In this document: in pieces, positions 1-8,454 of the stretch
Position numbering within the stretch: position 1 is the stretch's first letter
Layout: each line of letters starts with the position of its first letter
Assembly (NCBI RefSeq): GCF_001514195.1
Contig: NZ_KQ948740.1
Location: 372,001 to 436,000 of the forward strand
Reading direction: 5' to 3'
DNA length: 64,000 nt
From: Streptomyces griseorubiginosus
GTDB lineage: Bacteria > Actinomycetota > Actinomycetes > Streptomycetales > Streptomycetaceae
Position numbers and translations under genes: made by a program
Notes under the pieces: model-generated
Told to the model about the DNA's origin: nothing
Seen by the model: only the letters and a program-made list of their open reading frames with translations
Database searches by the model: none

Positions 1-798
1 GGTCTCCATGGCCCAGCGCTGGACGTTCTGGAGGGCGCGGATCGCCATGGTGCCGTGGGCGGCGAGGGTGACCCGCTCGTGGTTGAGCTGGTTGGTGATC
101 AGCCGCCAGCCCTGGTTCTCCTCACCGACCCGGTGCGAGACGGGGACCCGGACGTTCTCGTAGTAGCTGGCCGTGGTGTCGTGCGAGGCGAGGGTGTTGA
201 TGAGGGTGCAGGAGTAGCCGGGGTCGGTCGTCGGCATCAGGAGCATGGTGATGCCCTTGTGCGGCGGGGCGTCCGGATCGGTGCGGACGGCGAGCCACAC
301 CCAGTCGGCGGTGTCGCCGTTGGTGGTCCAGATCTTGTGCCCGTTGACGACGTACTCGTCGCCGTCGCGTACGGCGCGCGTCTTCAGGGAGGCGAGGTCG
401 GTGCCCGCGCCGGGCTCGCTGTAGCCGATGGCGAAGTCGATCTCGCCGGAGAGGATGCGCGGCAGGAACCAGGACTTCTGCTCCTCGGTGCCGTACTGCA
501 TGATCGTCGGCCCGACGGTGTTGAGGGCCATCAGGGGCAGCGGTACGCCGGCCTGGGCGGCCTCGTCGAAGAAGATGAACTGTTCCATCGCGGTCAGGCC
601 GCGGCCGCCGTACTCCTTGGGCCAGCCGACGCCGAGCCAGCCGTCGGTGCCGAGGCGGCGGATGGTGTCGCGGTAGAAGCGCTTCTGGGCTTCCCGGTCG
701 GTGAAGCGGGCGTGCGCGTTGTCCGGGACCAGGTCGGCGAAGTAGGCGCGCAGTTCGGTGCGCAGCCGCTGCTGCTCGGGCGTGTGGTCGAGATGCAC
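1..798 (-). CDS. Acyl-CoA dehydrogenase, C-terminus cut by window edge
   Basis: Flavin-dependent alpha,beta-desaturation of acyl-CoA thioesters. The visible 266 residues cover the N-terminal helical domain and the central beta domain. They include GWPKEYGGRG near residue 60, the flavin-contacting stretch AIGYSEPGAGTDLASLKT (about 125-142) and IWTTNGDTADW. The C-terminal helical domain with the catalytic Glu/Arg region lies outside the window. The GTG start at 798 is chosen because GGAGG stands just upstream and the protein then begins with the HLDHTPEQQRLRTELRAYF type of N-terminus. Tolerance of branched or bulky acyl chains (catabolic FadE-like) is plausible, but the substrate cannot be told from this part. 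Confidence 0.93.
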   Translation of the reverse strand, partial: MHLDHTPEQQRLRTELRAYFADLVPDNAHARFTDREAQKRFYRDTIRRLGTDGWLGVGWPKEYGGRGLTAMEQFIFFDEAAQAGVPLPLMALNTVGPTIMQYGTEEQKSWFLPRILSGEIDFAIGYSEPGAGTDLASLKTRAVRDGDEYVVNGHKIWTTNGDTADWVWLAVRTDPDAPPHKGITMLLMPTTDPGYSCTLINTLASHDTTASYYENVRVPVSHRVGEENQGWRLITNQLNHERVTLAAHGTMAIRALQNVQRWAMET

Positions 799-920
799 GG
801 CGCCTCCAGGCTCCCAGGCCGGTCCTGACGGCGCACACGGTAGAACGTGTTCCAGAAATTGGGAACGGTCAGGAGAGGGTCTCTCGGGGCGCGGGAGGTC
901 CTGTGAACCGGACGTCCGCC

Positions 921-1295
921 TCAGTGCAGGGTCGCCATGAAGTCCGTGCACGCCTGGGCGCACTCGCGGCAGGCCTTGGCCGCCGCTTCCGCACCCGCGT
1001 GCCGGTCCATGACCTGTGCGCACTCCAGGCAGACCGAGCGGCACCATTCCAGCTGGACGCGGATGCCGGCCTCGTCGAGGTGGTTCTCCTCGGAGAGCAC
1101 ACGGCAGGTCGCGTCGCACACCTCGGCGCACATGATGCCCTTGCGCCGCAGTAGCTCCTGCTCCTCGGTGCCGTCAGGATCGACCATGCTCGCTCGCAGC
1201 GCGCAGGCGCGTGCGGTCTCGGTGCACGCCTGGGCGCACGCGAACCGGTCCTCCAGGAACCGGAAGAGCTCCTGCTGGGAAGTCGTAGTCGTCAC
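921..1295 (-). CDS. Four-helix-bundle copper-storage-like protein (Csp/DUF326)
   Basis: Small 124-residue, all-helical, cysteine-rich protein. Twelve cysteines occur in four clusters of three, one per predicted helix: CAQACTETARAC, CAEVCDATC, CRSVCLEC and CRECAQAC. This is the layout of Csp-type copper-storage proteins, in which cysteines line the core of a four-helix bundle and bind many Cu(I) ions. No signal peptide is visible, so it would be the cytosolic Csp3-like type. It stands alone, with no copper ATPase or CsoR gene beside it. The ATG start gives the full four-helix unit. Copper binding is inferred from the family pattern. Confidence 0.85.
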   Translation of the reverse strand: MTTTTSQQELFRFLEDRFACAQACTETARACALRASMVDPDGTEEQELLRRKGIMCAEVCDATCRVLSEENHLDEAGIRVQLEWCRSVCLECAQVMDRHAGAEAAAKACRECAQACTDFMATLH

Positions 1296-1320
1296 AAGGG
1301 GCGGGTAGCCGGGGTCTCGG

Positions 1321-1417
1321 CCGTCAAACCCGGGGTTCGGGAGGGGGCGCCGGCCGTCAGACCCGGAGTTCCGGGGGTTCGCCGGCCGTGAAACCCCGAG
1401 TTCCGGGGGTTCGCGGC
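1321..1417. repeat. Three imperfect tandem copies of a 32-33 bp unit
   Basis: Units at 1321-1353, 1354-1385 and 1386-1417 each begin CCGTSAAACCC-like and end GGGTTCGCCGG-like. They fill the gap between the copper-storage-like gene and the DUF6479 gene. No open frame or CRISPR-like spacer is present. Confidence 0.75.
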
Positions 1418-1465
1418 ACTCCCGGGAGGTCGGTTCGCTCGCGGGTCCGGGGGTACTCGGGTGCC

Positions 1466-1840
1466 ATGAACCAAGCCCTGAACAGCGAATGGATGGACAT
1501 GGCGGCGGGCCGGGGCGGTCTCGCGGCCGGAGTGATCGCCGCGGGTGTGGTGGTCGTGGCCGTGCTGATCGGCGCCTTCTGGCTGGGCTCCCGGGTCAGG
1601 CGCCGTGAGTCGCCCCCGCCCACTCCCGAGGAGCAGCCGAAGCTGCCCGAGGGCGGGCCGGTCCGTGAGGTCAGGGAGCACCGGGAGCCCGACGAGGTGC
1701 CCCGGAGCGACACCCGGCTGACCCCGCACGACCTGCCCAACAGCGGCAACAGCCCGACCCGGACCGGTTCGGGCGAGCGGCCCCGCTGGAACGAGGGCAG
1801 CAGCGGATCCTTCGGCAGCGGCGGCCCCGGCGGCAGCTGA
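1466..1840 (+). CDS. DUF6479 family membrane protein
   Basis: 124-residue protein with one N-terminal membrane helix (about residues 17-41, rich in Ala, Val and Gly). It is followed by WLGSRVRRRE and a hydrophilic, Pro- and Glu-rich cytoplasmic tail containing EEQPK, GGPVREVREHREPDEVP and RLTPHDL, which are the hallmarks of the Streptomyces DUF6479 family. The tail ends in a Gly/Ser-rich stretch. The function of the family is unknown. The ATG start at 1466 is preferred to upstream in-frame starts because the upstream frame runs through the tandem repeats and is not protein-like. Confidence 0.85.
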   Translation: MNQALNSEWMDMAAGRGGLAAGVIAAGVVVVAVLIGAFWLGSRVRRRESPPPTPEEQPKLPEGGPVREVREHREPDEVPRSDTRLTPHDLPNSGNSPTRTGSGERPRWNEGSSGSFGSGGPGGS

Positions 1841-1854
1841 CTTCGCCTCACCCG

Positions 1855-1908
1855 CTGCTGGAGGCGGCAGCCCGCTCACTCACCGAGCCGGGCGGCCGCC
1901 TCCAGCAG
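1855..1908. terminator. Inverted repeat between convergent genes
   Basis: CTGCTGGAGGCGGC (1855-1868) is perfectly complementary to GCCGCCTCCAGCAG (1895-1908), with a 26-nt spacer. The right arm is the last coding stretch of the GH15 gene and its stop codon (1876) lies in the loop. The position between two converging genes suggests a terminator or RNA-stabilising stem-loop. There is no T-run. Confidence 0.45.
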
Positions 1909-3609
1909 CAGTGCGTGGACGAAGGCCTGCGGGAGGTTGCCGCGCAGCTGGCGCTGGGCGATGTCGAACTCCTCCGCGTACAGGCCGGACGCGCCGCAGG
2001 CTCCGCGATTGCGTTCGAACCAGCGGAACGCCTCGACCGTCCGGCCCTGCTGGTGCTCCGCGAGCGCCATGACGAACCCGCACAGCACGAAGGCGCCCTC
2101 GGCCTCCTCCAGGGGACGGTCGTCGTGGCGGAAGCGGTAGAGGTAGTGGTCGTCGGCCAGCTCCCGGCGGCAGGCGGCGAGGGTGGCCCGGGTGCGCGGG
2201 TCGTCGGCGGGCAGGGCGCCGCGTACGCCGGGCAGCAGCAGGGCGGCGTCCACGGACGGGTCGTCCGGGGTGCGCTGCCAGTGGCCGTCGGGGTGGACGC
2301 AGGTCCGCTCGGCGGCGTGCAGCAGGGTGTCGGCCAGGGCCGTGCAGGTGGCGGCGAGCGGGTGGCGGGGCGCCGCCTCCGCTACGGCCCGCAGGCCCGC
2401 GACACACGTGAGCCTGCTGTGGGTCCACTCCCGGTCGTCCAGCTCCCAGATCCCGGCGTCGGGCTCGCGCCACCGGTCGGACACCGCCCGCACCGCGATC
2501 TCCACGGCCTTCCAGTGGCTCCCGTCCAGTCGCCCGTGACGTTCGGCGGCCGCCAGCAGCAGGAGGGCCTCGCCGAAGCCGTCGAGCTGGAACTGCTCGT
2601 TCACCCGGTTGCCGACGCGGTCGAAGCCGCCGGGGTAGCCGGGCAGGTCCAGGTCGCGCTGGCCCGGGACGGGCCGTCCGTGCACGGTGTAGGCGGGCAC
2701 CAGACGGGGTCCGTCCGCGTGCAGGCGCGCGGTGACGAAGTCGACGGCGGAGTCCAGGAGGACGTGGTCGCCCACGGCGGCAGCGGCCTGTCCGGCGTAG
2801 CTCTGGTCGCGAATCCACACGTACCGGTAGTCGTAGTTGCGGCCCTCCTCGGCGCGCTCGGGCAGGCTGGTCGTCGCCGCCGCGACCATGCCCCCGCCCC
2901 GCGTGGTGAGCCCGCGCAGGACGGCGTACGCCCGCCGCGCGTCTCCGGGGGCGGCCGTGCCGTCGAGCGCCGGGACCGCCTCGCGCCAGGCGGCCTCGGT
3001 GGCCGCCCAGGTCCGCCGCGGCTCGGGCGGCCCGGCCGGGAAAGGGGACGCGGAGCACTCCAGGACCAGGTCGTGGCGCTCACCGGGCTTCAGCTCGATG
3101 TCGAGGGTCAGGCCGTGCTCGCCGGGGGTCGCCCCCGGGGCGCCCTGCCAGCGCAGCCGGTGCCTGCCGGTCCGCAGCTCCCACACCCCGTCGTCGCCGC
3201 GGTGCGCGGAGTCGAGCTCCGCCGCGCCGTACTCGCCGTGCGGGTCGAGGACGACGGAGAGATGGGCCGGGCCGTCGACCGCGTGCAGTTGTCGCAGCAG
3301 GACGAGCCGGTCCGGGTCGCCGGGGAAGGCCAGCGCCTCACGGCACTCGACGATCCCCTCCTCGGTGACCCAGCGGCTGCGCCAGATCATCGTGCCCTGC
3401 TCGTAGTAGCCGCCGAAGACGTGCCGACCCCGGGGGGTGATGGCGTACGCCCCCCGCCCGCCGACCAGCGCGGCGAAGACCGCGTCGTCGTGCCAGGCGG
3501 GAGCGCACAGCCACCCGATGGCACCGTCGGGCCCGATGAGCGCCCCGCGCTCACCGTCGGCCAGCAGCGCGTAGTCGTGCAGCGCGTGGGGTGGGTAGGC
3601 GGTGGTCAT
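1876..3609 (-). CDS. Glycoside hydrolase family 15 protein (glucoamylase/trehalase-like)
   Basis: 577-residue protein without a signal peptide. The N-terminal beta-rich domain (about 1-250) starts HDYALLADGERGALIGPDGAIGWLC in shortened form, as in bacterial GH15 proteins. The (alpha/alpha)6 catalytic barrel follows, with NYDYRYVWIRDQSYAG near residue 258 as an active-site segment and the closing signature EEFDIAQRQLRGNLPQAF near the C-terminus. Family members hydrolyse alpha-glucosidic bonds by inversion, and actinobacterial cytosolic ones include trehalases. The exact substrate is not decided here. The ATG start at 3609 is the only one before the conserved N-terminus. It is divergent from the Tat-exported gene at 3817. 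Confidence 0.92.
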   Translation of the reverse strand: MTTAYPPHALHDYALLADGERGALIGPDGAIGWLCAPAWHDDAVFAALVGGRGAYAITPRGRHVFGGYYEQGTMIWRSRWVTEEGIVECREALAFPGDPDRLVLLRQLHAVDGPAHLSVVLDPHGEYGAAELDSAHRGDDGVWELRTGRHRLRWQGAPGATPGEHGLTLDIELKPGERHDLVLECSASPFPAGPPEPRRTWAATEAAWREAVPALDGTAAPGDARRAYAVLRGLTTRGGGMVAAATTSLPERAEEGRNYDYRYVWIRDQSYAGQAAAAVGDHVLLDSAVDFVTARLHADGPRLVPAYTVHGRPVPGQRDLDLPGYPGGFDRVGNRVNEQFQLDGFGEALLLLAAAERHGRLDGSHWKAVEIAVRAVSDRWREPDAGIWELDDREWTHSRLTCVAGLRAVAEAAPRHPLAATCTALADTLLHAAERTCVHPDGHWQRTPDDPSVDAALLLPGVRGALPADDPRTRATLAACRRELADDHYLYRFRHDDRPLEEAEGAFVLCGFVMALAEHQQGRTVEAFRWFERNRGACGASGLYAEEFDIAQRQLRGNLPQAFVHALLLEAAARLGE

Positions 3610-3719
3610 GGGGCACGGGTACCCAGGGGCGGGGAGATCAACAGGGGGCCGGGAGGGGCGTGCGAGCAAGCTCCGTGTGACGCCGGAATCACGGTCAACT
3701 GCTGTTCCTTTCCGAAACG

Positions 3720-3748
3720 TTGACCGCTTCACTCCACCGCAGCAGAAT
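3720..3748 (+). promoter_or_regulatory. Vegetative-type promoter for the Tat-exported gene
   Basis: TTGACC (3720-3725) and CAGAAT (3743-3748) are separated by exactly 17 bp, a good match to a HrdB-type promoter. Transcription would begin near 3755, just before the palindrome at 3763-3776. Confidence 0.55.
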
Positions 3749-3762
3749 GAGCCCGCGTCTCT

Positions 3763-3776
3763 TGAGAGCGCTCTCA
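3763..3776. promoter_or_regulatory. LacI-family-type operator palindrome
   Basis: Perfect 14-bp palindrome TGAGAGCGCTCTCA with a central CpG, typical of LacI-family repressor sites in front of Streptomyces sugar-utilisation genes. It lies at about +8 to +21 from the predicted start of transcription and 40 bp before the ATG at 3817, where a bound repressor would block elongation. It sits in the divergent region shared with the GH15 gene. The regulator is not encoded next to it. Confidence 0.65.
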
Positions 3777-3816
3777 GCATCCTGACCCGCCTTGGCCCGC
3801 AGCCCCGAGGAGACCC

Positions 3817-5199
3817 ATGACCGGCAGCCCGCGCCCGCCCCTCAGCCGCCGTACCCTCATCGGAACGGGACTCGGCGTCGCGGCCCTCACCGCGGCCGGC
3901 GCCGGCACCGCCCGGGCGGCGCAGGGCCTCACGGGTGCCTCCGCGCTCTCCCCGGCCGGCCGGGCGCGGGCCTTCCTCGCCGCCGCCATGGACGCGTACC
4001 CGGACCGCGGCACGATCCGGCTCACCCAGAGCTACAGCGACCAGGCGGGCCTGTTCAGCACCGCGTTCACCTACGACAACGCGCTCGCGATCCTGGCCCA
4101 CCTGGCCTCCCCCGGCGGCGGGTCCCGGGCCGTGGCCCTCGGTGACGCGCTGCTGTACGCCCAGACCCACGACCCCGTCCACGACGACGGCAGGTTGCGG
4201 CAGGCCTACAACGTGGGGCCGTACACCTTCTACGACGGCTCCCCGCAGCCGGACGGGTTCGTCCGGGCCGACGGCACGGCCAACGTCGGGACGCAGTTCG
4301 GCTTCACCGGCACCGCCGTGGGCGACATGGCGTGGGCCGGGATCGCGCTCGCCGCGCTCGCCGGGCGGACGGGGCAGCGGCGCTTCCTCACCGGCGCGGT
4401 GCGGATCGGCGAGTGGATCGAGCGGGTGGGACGGACCGACGAGCCGCTCGGCGGGTACAAGTTCGGCGTCGACGGGGCGGACGTGAAACTGCCGTTCACC
4501 TCGACCGAGCACAACACCGACCTGGTCGGGCTGTTCGGACGGCTCGCCCGGCTCACCGGGGACCGGGTCTGGCGAGAGCGCCGGGCGCGTGCCCGGGCCT
4601 TCGTCGAGAAGATGTGGGAGCCGAAGGGCGGGTTCTTCTACACCGGCACCAACGACGGCGTCACCGTCAACAGGTCCCCGGTCCCGGAGGACACCCAGAC
4701 CTGGACCCACCTCGCCCTCGCCTCCCCGGCCCACGCCCGCTCCCTCGACTGGGCCGCGTCCGAGCTGGCCGTGCGGGACACCGCGGACCGTCCCAACAGC
4801 ACGGTCCCCGCCGGCCAGTCCTACGAGGGCGTCACCTTCAGTTCCGCGAGCCTGCTGGCCGACGAGAGCGCCCCGATCGCCGCGGGCCAGCCCAGACCCG
4901 ACCGCAACGGCGTCTGGTTCGAGGGCACCGCCCACCTCGCCCTCGCCCTGCGCGAACGCGGCAGGGCCGGTGACGACCAGCGCGCCCGCCGGCTCCTCGG
5001 TTCGATCGAACGCGCCCAGGACCTGCTCGGCGCCGGCCAGTCCGTCGGCGGCACGCCGCTCCCCGCCCGCTCCGGGATCGTCTCGGCGAGCAGCCCCCTC
5101 GACACGGGCTTCGGGTTCGGCTACTACCCGTACCGGCACACGGGCGCCACCGCGTGGTACCTCCTGGCGGCGGCTCGCGCCAATCCTCTGGGGGCGTGA
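3817..5199 (+). CDS. Tat-exported protein with glycosidase-like helical barrel
   Basis: 460 residues. The N-terminus carries a twin-arginine signal (LSRRTLIGTGLGVAALTAAG) with a likely cleavage after ARAAQ-like residues near 35, so the protein is exported folded. The mature part shows repeated helix-pair segments (YDNALAILAHL, GDMAWAGIALAALAG, EHNTDLVGLFGRLARL, DTQTWTHLALA, GVWFEGTAHLALAL), resembling six-hairpin glycosidases and epimerases. I recognise no named family or catalytic motif. GGAGA is correctly spaced before the ATG. The palindromic operator just upstream and the divergent GH15 gene suggest carbohydrate-dependent expression. Confidence 0.8.
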   Translation: MTGSPRPPLSRRTLIGTGLGVAALTAAGAGTARAAQGLTGASALSPAGRARAFLAAAMDAYPDRGTIRLTQSYSDQAGLFSTAFTYDNALAILAHLASPGGGSRAVALGDALLYAQTHDPVHDDGRLRQAYNVGPYTFYDGSPQPDGFVRADGTANVGTQFGFTGTAVGDMAWAGIALAALAGRTGQRRFLTGAVRIGEWIERVGRTDEPLGGYKFGVDGADVKLPFTSTEHNTDLVGLFGRLARLTGDRVWRERRARARAFVEKMWEPKGGFFYTGTNDGVTVNRSPVPEDTQTWTHLALASPAHARSLDWAASELAVRDTADRPNSTVPAGQSYEGVTFSSASLLADESAPIAAGQPRPDRNGVWFEGTAHLALALRERGRAGDDQRARRLLGSIERAQDLLGAGQSVGGTPLPARSGIVSASSPLDTGFGFGYYPYRHTGATAWYLLAAARANPLGA

Positions 5200-5268
5200 G
5201 GCGAGGCTTTCCGACCGGGGCGCATGACGGCAACCGCGGATCCCGGCCGGTTCCGTACCGCGGTCTCG

Positions 5269-5694
5269 TCACCCGGTCTGCCCGTCGCCCGCGTAGAGGT
5301 AGCCGCCGGGGTTCGCGGGGTCCTGGATCAGCAGTACCTGATCACCGGCGCGGGGGATGCGCAGCTTGGACACGAGGGTCTGGAGCCTGATCGGTTCGGC
5401 GGTGTCCCCGGCCGGGCGGAGGACCAGGTCGACCACCGGGTCGAAGTTGACCAGCTTGCCGGTGTCGCTGATCGACACGACGACCGCGGGGATCGTCGGT
5501 ACCCCCATGGCGAGCAACTGCTGCACGTTCCCCGCGGAGTTGTACGCACCGAGCGACTGCTGGACTCGGGCGTAGTCGTCCTGGCCGAGCGCCGCACGCG
5601 TCATCCGGCCGTAGAAACCCTTGCCTGCCGCCACCTGCTCCGCGATCTTGGCTGCCTTCTCCTCGCGGCTCCTGCCCTTGCCGAAGATGCCCAT
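5269..5694 (-). CDS. Conserved small protein of unknown function beside the CHAT operon
   Basis: 141 residues, soluble, no signal peptide. It has a charged N-terminus (MGIFGKGRSREEKAAKIAEQ), a helical middle and a beta-rich second half (VPTIPAVVVSISDTGKLVNF, DLVLRPAG, GDQVLLIQDP). I do not recognise the family. It is divergent from the CHAT operon with a 112-bp gap that holds the element at 5757-5777. The start is ATG at 5694, the first residue of the conserved-looking MGIFGKG. A role linked to the CHAT module is only suggested by position. Confidence 0.75.
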   Translation of the reverse strand: MGIFGKGRSREEKAAKIAEQVAAGKGFYGRMTRAALGQDDYARVQQSLGAYNSAGNVQQLLAMGVPTIPAVVVSISDTGKLVNFDPVVDLVLRPAGDTAEPIRLQTLVSKLRIPRAGDQVLLIQDPANPGGYLYAGDGQTG

Positions 5695-5756
5695 GCCGTG
5701 CCTGCCCTTCCGGTCCGTTCTGCCTGGTGATGGGGACGTTAGAAGGCGGGCAGCGC

Positions 5757-5777
5757 CTACCGATCCCAGGTTCGACC
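5757..5777. promoter_or_regulatory. Sequence element shared with 12253-12273
   Basis: CTACCGATCCCAGGTTCG followed by ACC. It matches 19 of 21 positions with the element in front of the DUF3592-like gene at the other end of the CHAT locus. It overlaps an inverted repeat CAGGT-N6-ACCTG (5767-5782). It lies 30 bp before the operon's first ATG and 63 bp before the divergent gene at 5694. It could be a regulator site or a promoter. Confidence 0.4.
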
Positions 5778-5806
5778 ACCTGTTCCCCAGGACGTACGCT
5801 CTGCCC

Positions 5807-7204
5807 ATGCCGTCCCCGAGCCAGCCGTCGACCGGCGAGCGCCGTCCGCGCGCCATGGTCATCGACAGGGCTTGGCGCGGTCTCGGGCCCGGGTGCCGGG
5901 CGTTGAGCGGCCCCGGGGGCGCACCGCTCACCCGGACGGTCAAGCTGATCGTGCTGCCGCTGATCGTCCGGCCCACGCTGCGGCCGGAGTTCGCGGCCGA
6001 CTTCCTCGGCGCGCGGGAGGCCGAGCAACTCGACGCGCTGATCCGGGAGTCCGGCGCGGTCCTGGAAGCGACGGCACAGTGGTTCACGCTGCTCAAGAAG
6101 ACCCGCCGCGCCCTGGGGATCGTGGCGGGCAACCCCCAGGACCTGTATTTCCAGCGGTGCTTCGAGCTGGCCACCGAGCACGGGGCGCCGGGGCCGGGCG
6201 CGGAGGCCGCGGCGAAGTCGGTGCTCGCCGACGTCGTGGACGCCACCGGCGGACGGACCGTGGAGGCGCTGAAGGAGCATCTGGCGGACTCCGCCCGGCG
6301 CGCCCGACTCGACGCCGAGCTGACAGCGGCATGGGTCGGACGCGAAGCGGCCACGGGCGCCGCCGACACGGGTCCGGCGGACGAGGTTCTCGACGCCTGC
6401 GGTGTCCCGGGGGCGGTGTCGCCGGCCTTCGCCGCCATGGTCCGGGCCGGACACGGCAGCCTGCTCGGGCGTGCCCTGTGGTCGGCACACCCGGCCGACG
6501 TCGGGGACCGCGCCGACCTCTGGGACCGCGCCGACCTCTGGGGCCGCTCCGACGTACCCCCGCACCTCGGACTGACCGCGCACCGTGTGCCCCCACGCCC
6601 CGGAGTCGGCCGCAGCGCCTCGACCGCCACGCTCCCCGCGCCGTTCGACCGCACCCTCTTCGAACGGCTCTTCACCGTGCTCCAGACGTCCACCCACCGC
6701 GAGCACCTGCCGACCGTGCCGGAGCTCGTCGAGCGGGAGGTCGGCCGTAGCTGCGCCCCCCTGGGCCTGCACGACGAGAGCCTGCGCGTCACCGTCGTGC
6801 TCGGCGGCCGACTCGCGGTCGGTCTCGATCCGCTGGGCACCGGGGGCTCCGTGACGGGGCCGACGGCGGCCCACCGCATCGTCAACAGCCGCTGGCAGCG
6901 GGAGGCTTCGGTCCTCAGGGCCCGCAGGATGACCGTCTCCCCCGGCCCCGACCCCGACGGTGGTGTGCTGAACGCCCTCGCCCAGGACCTGCGCACCCCG
7001 TGGGCCGCCTACATGCGGCGGCTCTGGGTGAGACTGCACGGGCGCGACGTCCGCGACGCGGCACTGCCTGACGCCGCATCGGCCTGGAGCGTGCTGGACG
7101 GGGTGGCCCGCTCGGTGATGATGGACCACCGGGCACGCGTCCGTACGGCGCTGCGCAGCTTGTCTGCGAACTCCGAGCCCGCCGCCGAGCCGAGGAGCGC
7201 GTGA
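5807..7204 (+). CDS. Unknown protein, first gene of the CHAT operon
   Basis: 465 residues, soluble, mainly helical. I recognise no domain. Visible features are a short hydrophobic beta-like stretch TVKLIVLPLIVRPTLRPEF (about 42-60), a helix-rich middle (EAEQLDALIRESGAVLEA) and a tandem six-residue repeat DRADLW-DRADLW near residues 236-247 caused by an 18-bp DNA duplication. The stop at 7202-7204 overlaps the next ATG by one base, so translation is coupled. The ATG at 5807 is preferred because upstream frames run into the divergent promoter region. Its ribosome site is weak, so the true start could be internal (ATG near 5854). Candidates are a substrate, sensor or adaptor for the downstream protease. 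Confidence 0.75.
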   Translation: MPSPSQPSTGERRPRAMVIDRAWRGLGPGCRALSGPGGAPLTRTVKLIVLPLIVRPTLRPEFAADFLGAREAEQLDALIRESGAVLEATAQWFTLLKKTRRALGIVAGNPQDLYFQRCFELATEHGAPGPGAEAAAKSVLADVVDATGGRTVEALKEHLADSARRARLDAELTAAWVGREAATGAADTGPADEVLDACGVPGAVSPAFAAMVRAGHGSLLGRALWSAHPADVGDRADLWDRADLWGRSDVPPHLGLTAHRVPPRPGVGRSASTATLPAPFDRTLFERLFTVLQTSTHREHLPTVPELVEREVGRSCAPLGLHDESLRVTVVLGGRLAVGLDPLGTGGSVTGPTAAHRIVNSRWQREASVLRARRMTVSPGPDPDGGVLNALAQDLRTPWAAYMRRLWVRLHGRDVRDAALPDAASAWSVLDGVARSVMMDHRARVRTALRSLSANSEPAAEPRSA

Positions 7205-8451
7205 TGCCCGCACGGCACCCTGCCGTCACGCGAGCCGAGGACGGCACCGTGCAGATCACGGAACCCATCGCCGGTCCCGCGTTCACCCGGGCCGTTCTCG
7301 ATGTCGCGGGTGCCGTTCTGACCTGGCCCGTCCTGGGCCCGACTGGTTTGCCGGCAGCGGAGATCCACGACGTGGCACAGGCCCAGCAGTGGCTGTGGGC
7401 GGTCTACGGCGAGCGTACGGCCGCGGCTGTCGACGCCGTCGCGTCGGGTGCACCGGAAGCCGCTGCCGAGCCGATGGCACCCGAGCAGCCGACCGCCCTC
7501 GCCGAGAGTGCCGCCCGCCTCGCCTTCGGGCACTGGACGGCTCGTTGGTGGCCGGCATCGCACCTGGACGGCATCCCCGCACTCGAACCGGGCGCACTGG
7601 GGCTGGAGTTGGCCGCCCTCACTCATGAGTGCCAGCAACTGCTGGACGAAGCAGGCGAGGTGGAGGGTCGCGAGCTGCTGGAGGAGCATCTGGCGGCGCT
7701 CGCCCCGCTGGTCCGCTGGTGGCAGTCGGGGGCCTCGCCTCGCCGACTGGGCGGAGTCCTGCGGCTGATCGACGACGCGGCCGACGGTCTCGGGCTGGGC
7801 GGGGAGGAGATCGGGCGGCTCCGGTCGGCGCTGGAGCAGGACGACGGGCCGTCCGGCACTCCGCTCGACCTCGCCGACCTCTTCGTACGGCAGGGGGAGT
7901 TCGCTCTCGCGGCAGGAAGTGCGCGCCCCGCGACCGGCCGTGTGATCGCCCGGGGCGTGGGGACCAACAACTGGTGCCGCTACCCGCCCGGCTTCGTCGA
8001 CGCGGCCGAGGACGCCGTGACCTGGACGGTGTACGCGCTCGGCGCGGGACGGTGGATCGAGGTGGAGGTCGTCGCCGGTGGCACGGCCCCCGTGGGCGGG
8101 GGGCGCCTCGCGGCGGAGGTCTCCGTGGAGCGGGTGCACCTCGCCGCGGAGGTCCACGTGGACGGCGGTCCCCCGAGCCGCGTTCCGCTGGCCAGGCGGG
8201 ACGACGTGTGGACCGGCCGGGCGAACCTGGACATCCGGGCCTCGACGACACCGAGTGTCGAAGTCGGCGTCCTGCTGCCGGGGTTCGATCCGGGACCGGG
8301 TGCCGATGACCGCGCGGCTCGTGAGGCGGTGCGGGCCCTGGCCCGGCGGCGGCTCGGCGAGGCGGCGGCGCCGCACGACGGCGAGGCCGCGCAGTCGGGC
8401 CCGTTCCTCGCCGAGATCCTGGCCGCCGCTGCCGTGGAGGAGGACTTCTAG
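7204..8451 (+). CDS. Unknown protein, second gene of the CHAT operon
   Basis: 415 residues, soluble. The N-terminal two thirds are helical and Trp-rich (AQAQQWLWAVYGE, FGHWTARWWPASH, LAPLVRWWQSG). The last third looks like a beta sandwich (DAVTWTVYALGAGRWIEVEV, RVHLAAEVHVDG) ending in an acidic EEDF tail. I recognise no named family. The ATG at 7204 is chosen over GTG at 7201 because GAGGAG then sits six bases upstream. It overlaps the previous stop by one base, and the next gene starts three bases after its stop. A bipartite helical/beta layout fits a sensor or binding partner for the TPR-CHAT proteins, but that is inference. Confidence 0.75.
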   Translation: MPARHPAVTRAEDGTVQITEPIAGPAFTRAVLDVAGAVLTWPVLGPTGLPAAEIHDVAQAQQWLWAVYGERTAAAVDAVASGAPEAAAEPMAPEQPTALAESAARLAFGHWTARWWPASHLDGIPALEPGALGLELAALTHECQQLLDEAGEVEGRELLEEHLAALAPLVRWWQSGASPRRLGGVLRLIDDAADGLGLGGEEIGRLRSALEQDDGPSGTPLDLADLFVRQGEFALAAGSARPATGRVIARGVGTNNWCRYPPGFVDAAEDAVTWTVYALGAGRWIEVEVVAGGTAPVGGGRLAAEVSVERVHLAAEVHVDGGPPSRVPLARRDDVWTGRANLDIRASTTPSVEVGVLLPGFDPGPGADDRAAREAVRALARRRLGEAAAPHDGEAAQSGPFLAEILAAAAVEEDF

Positions 8452-8454
8452 GCC

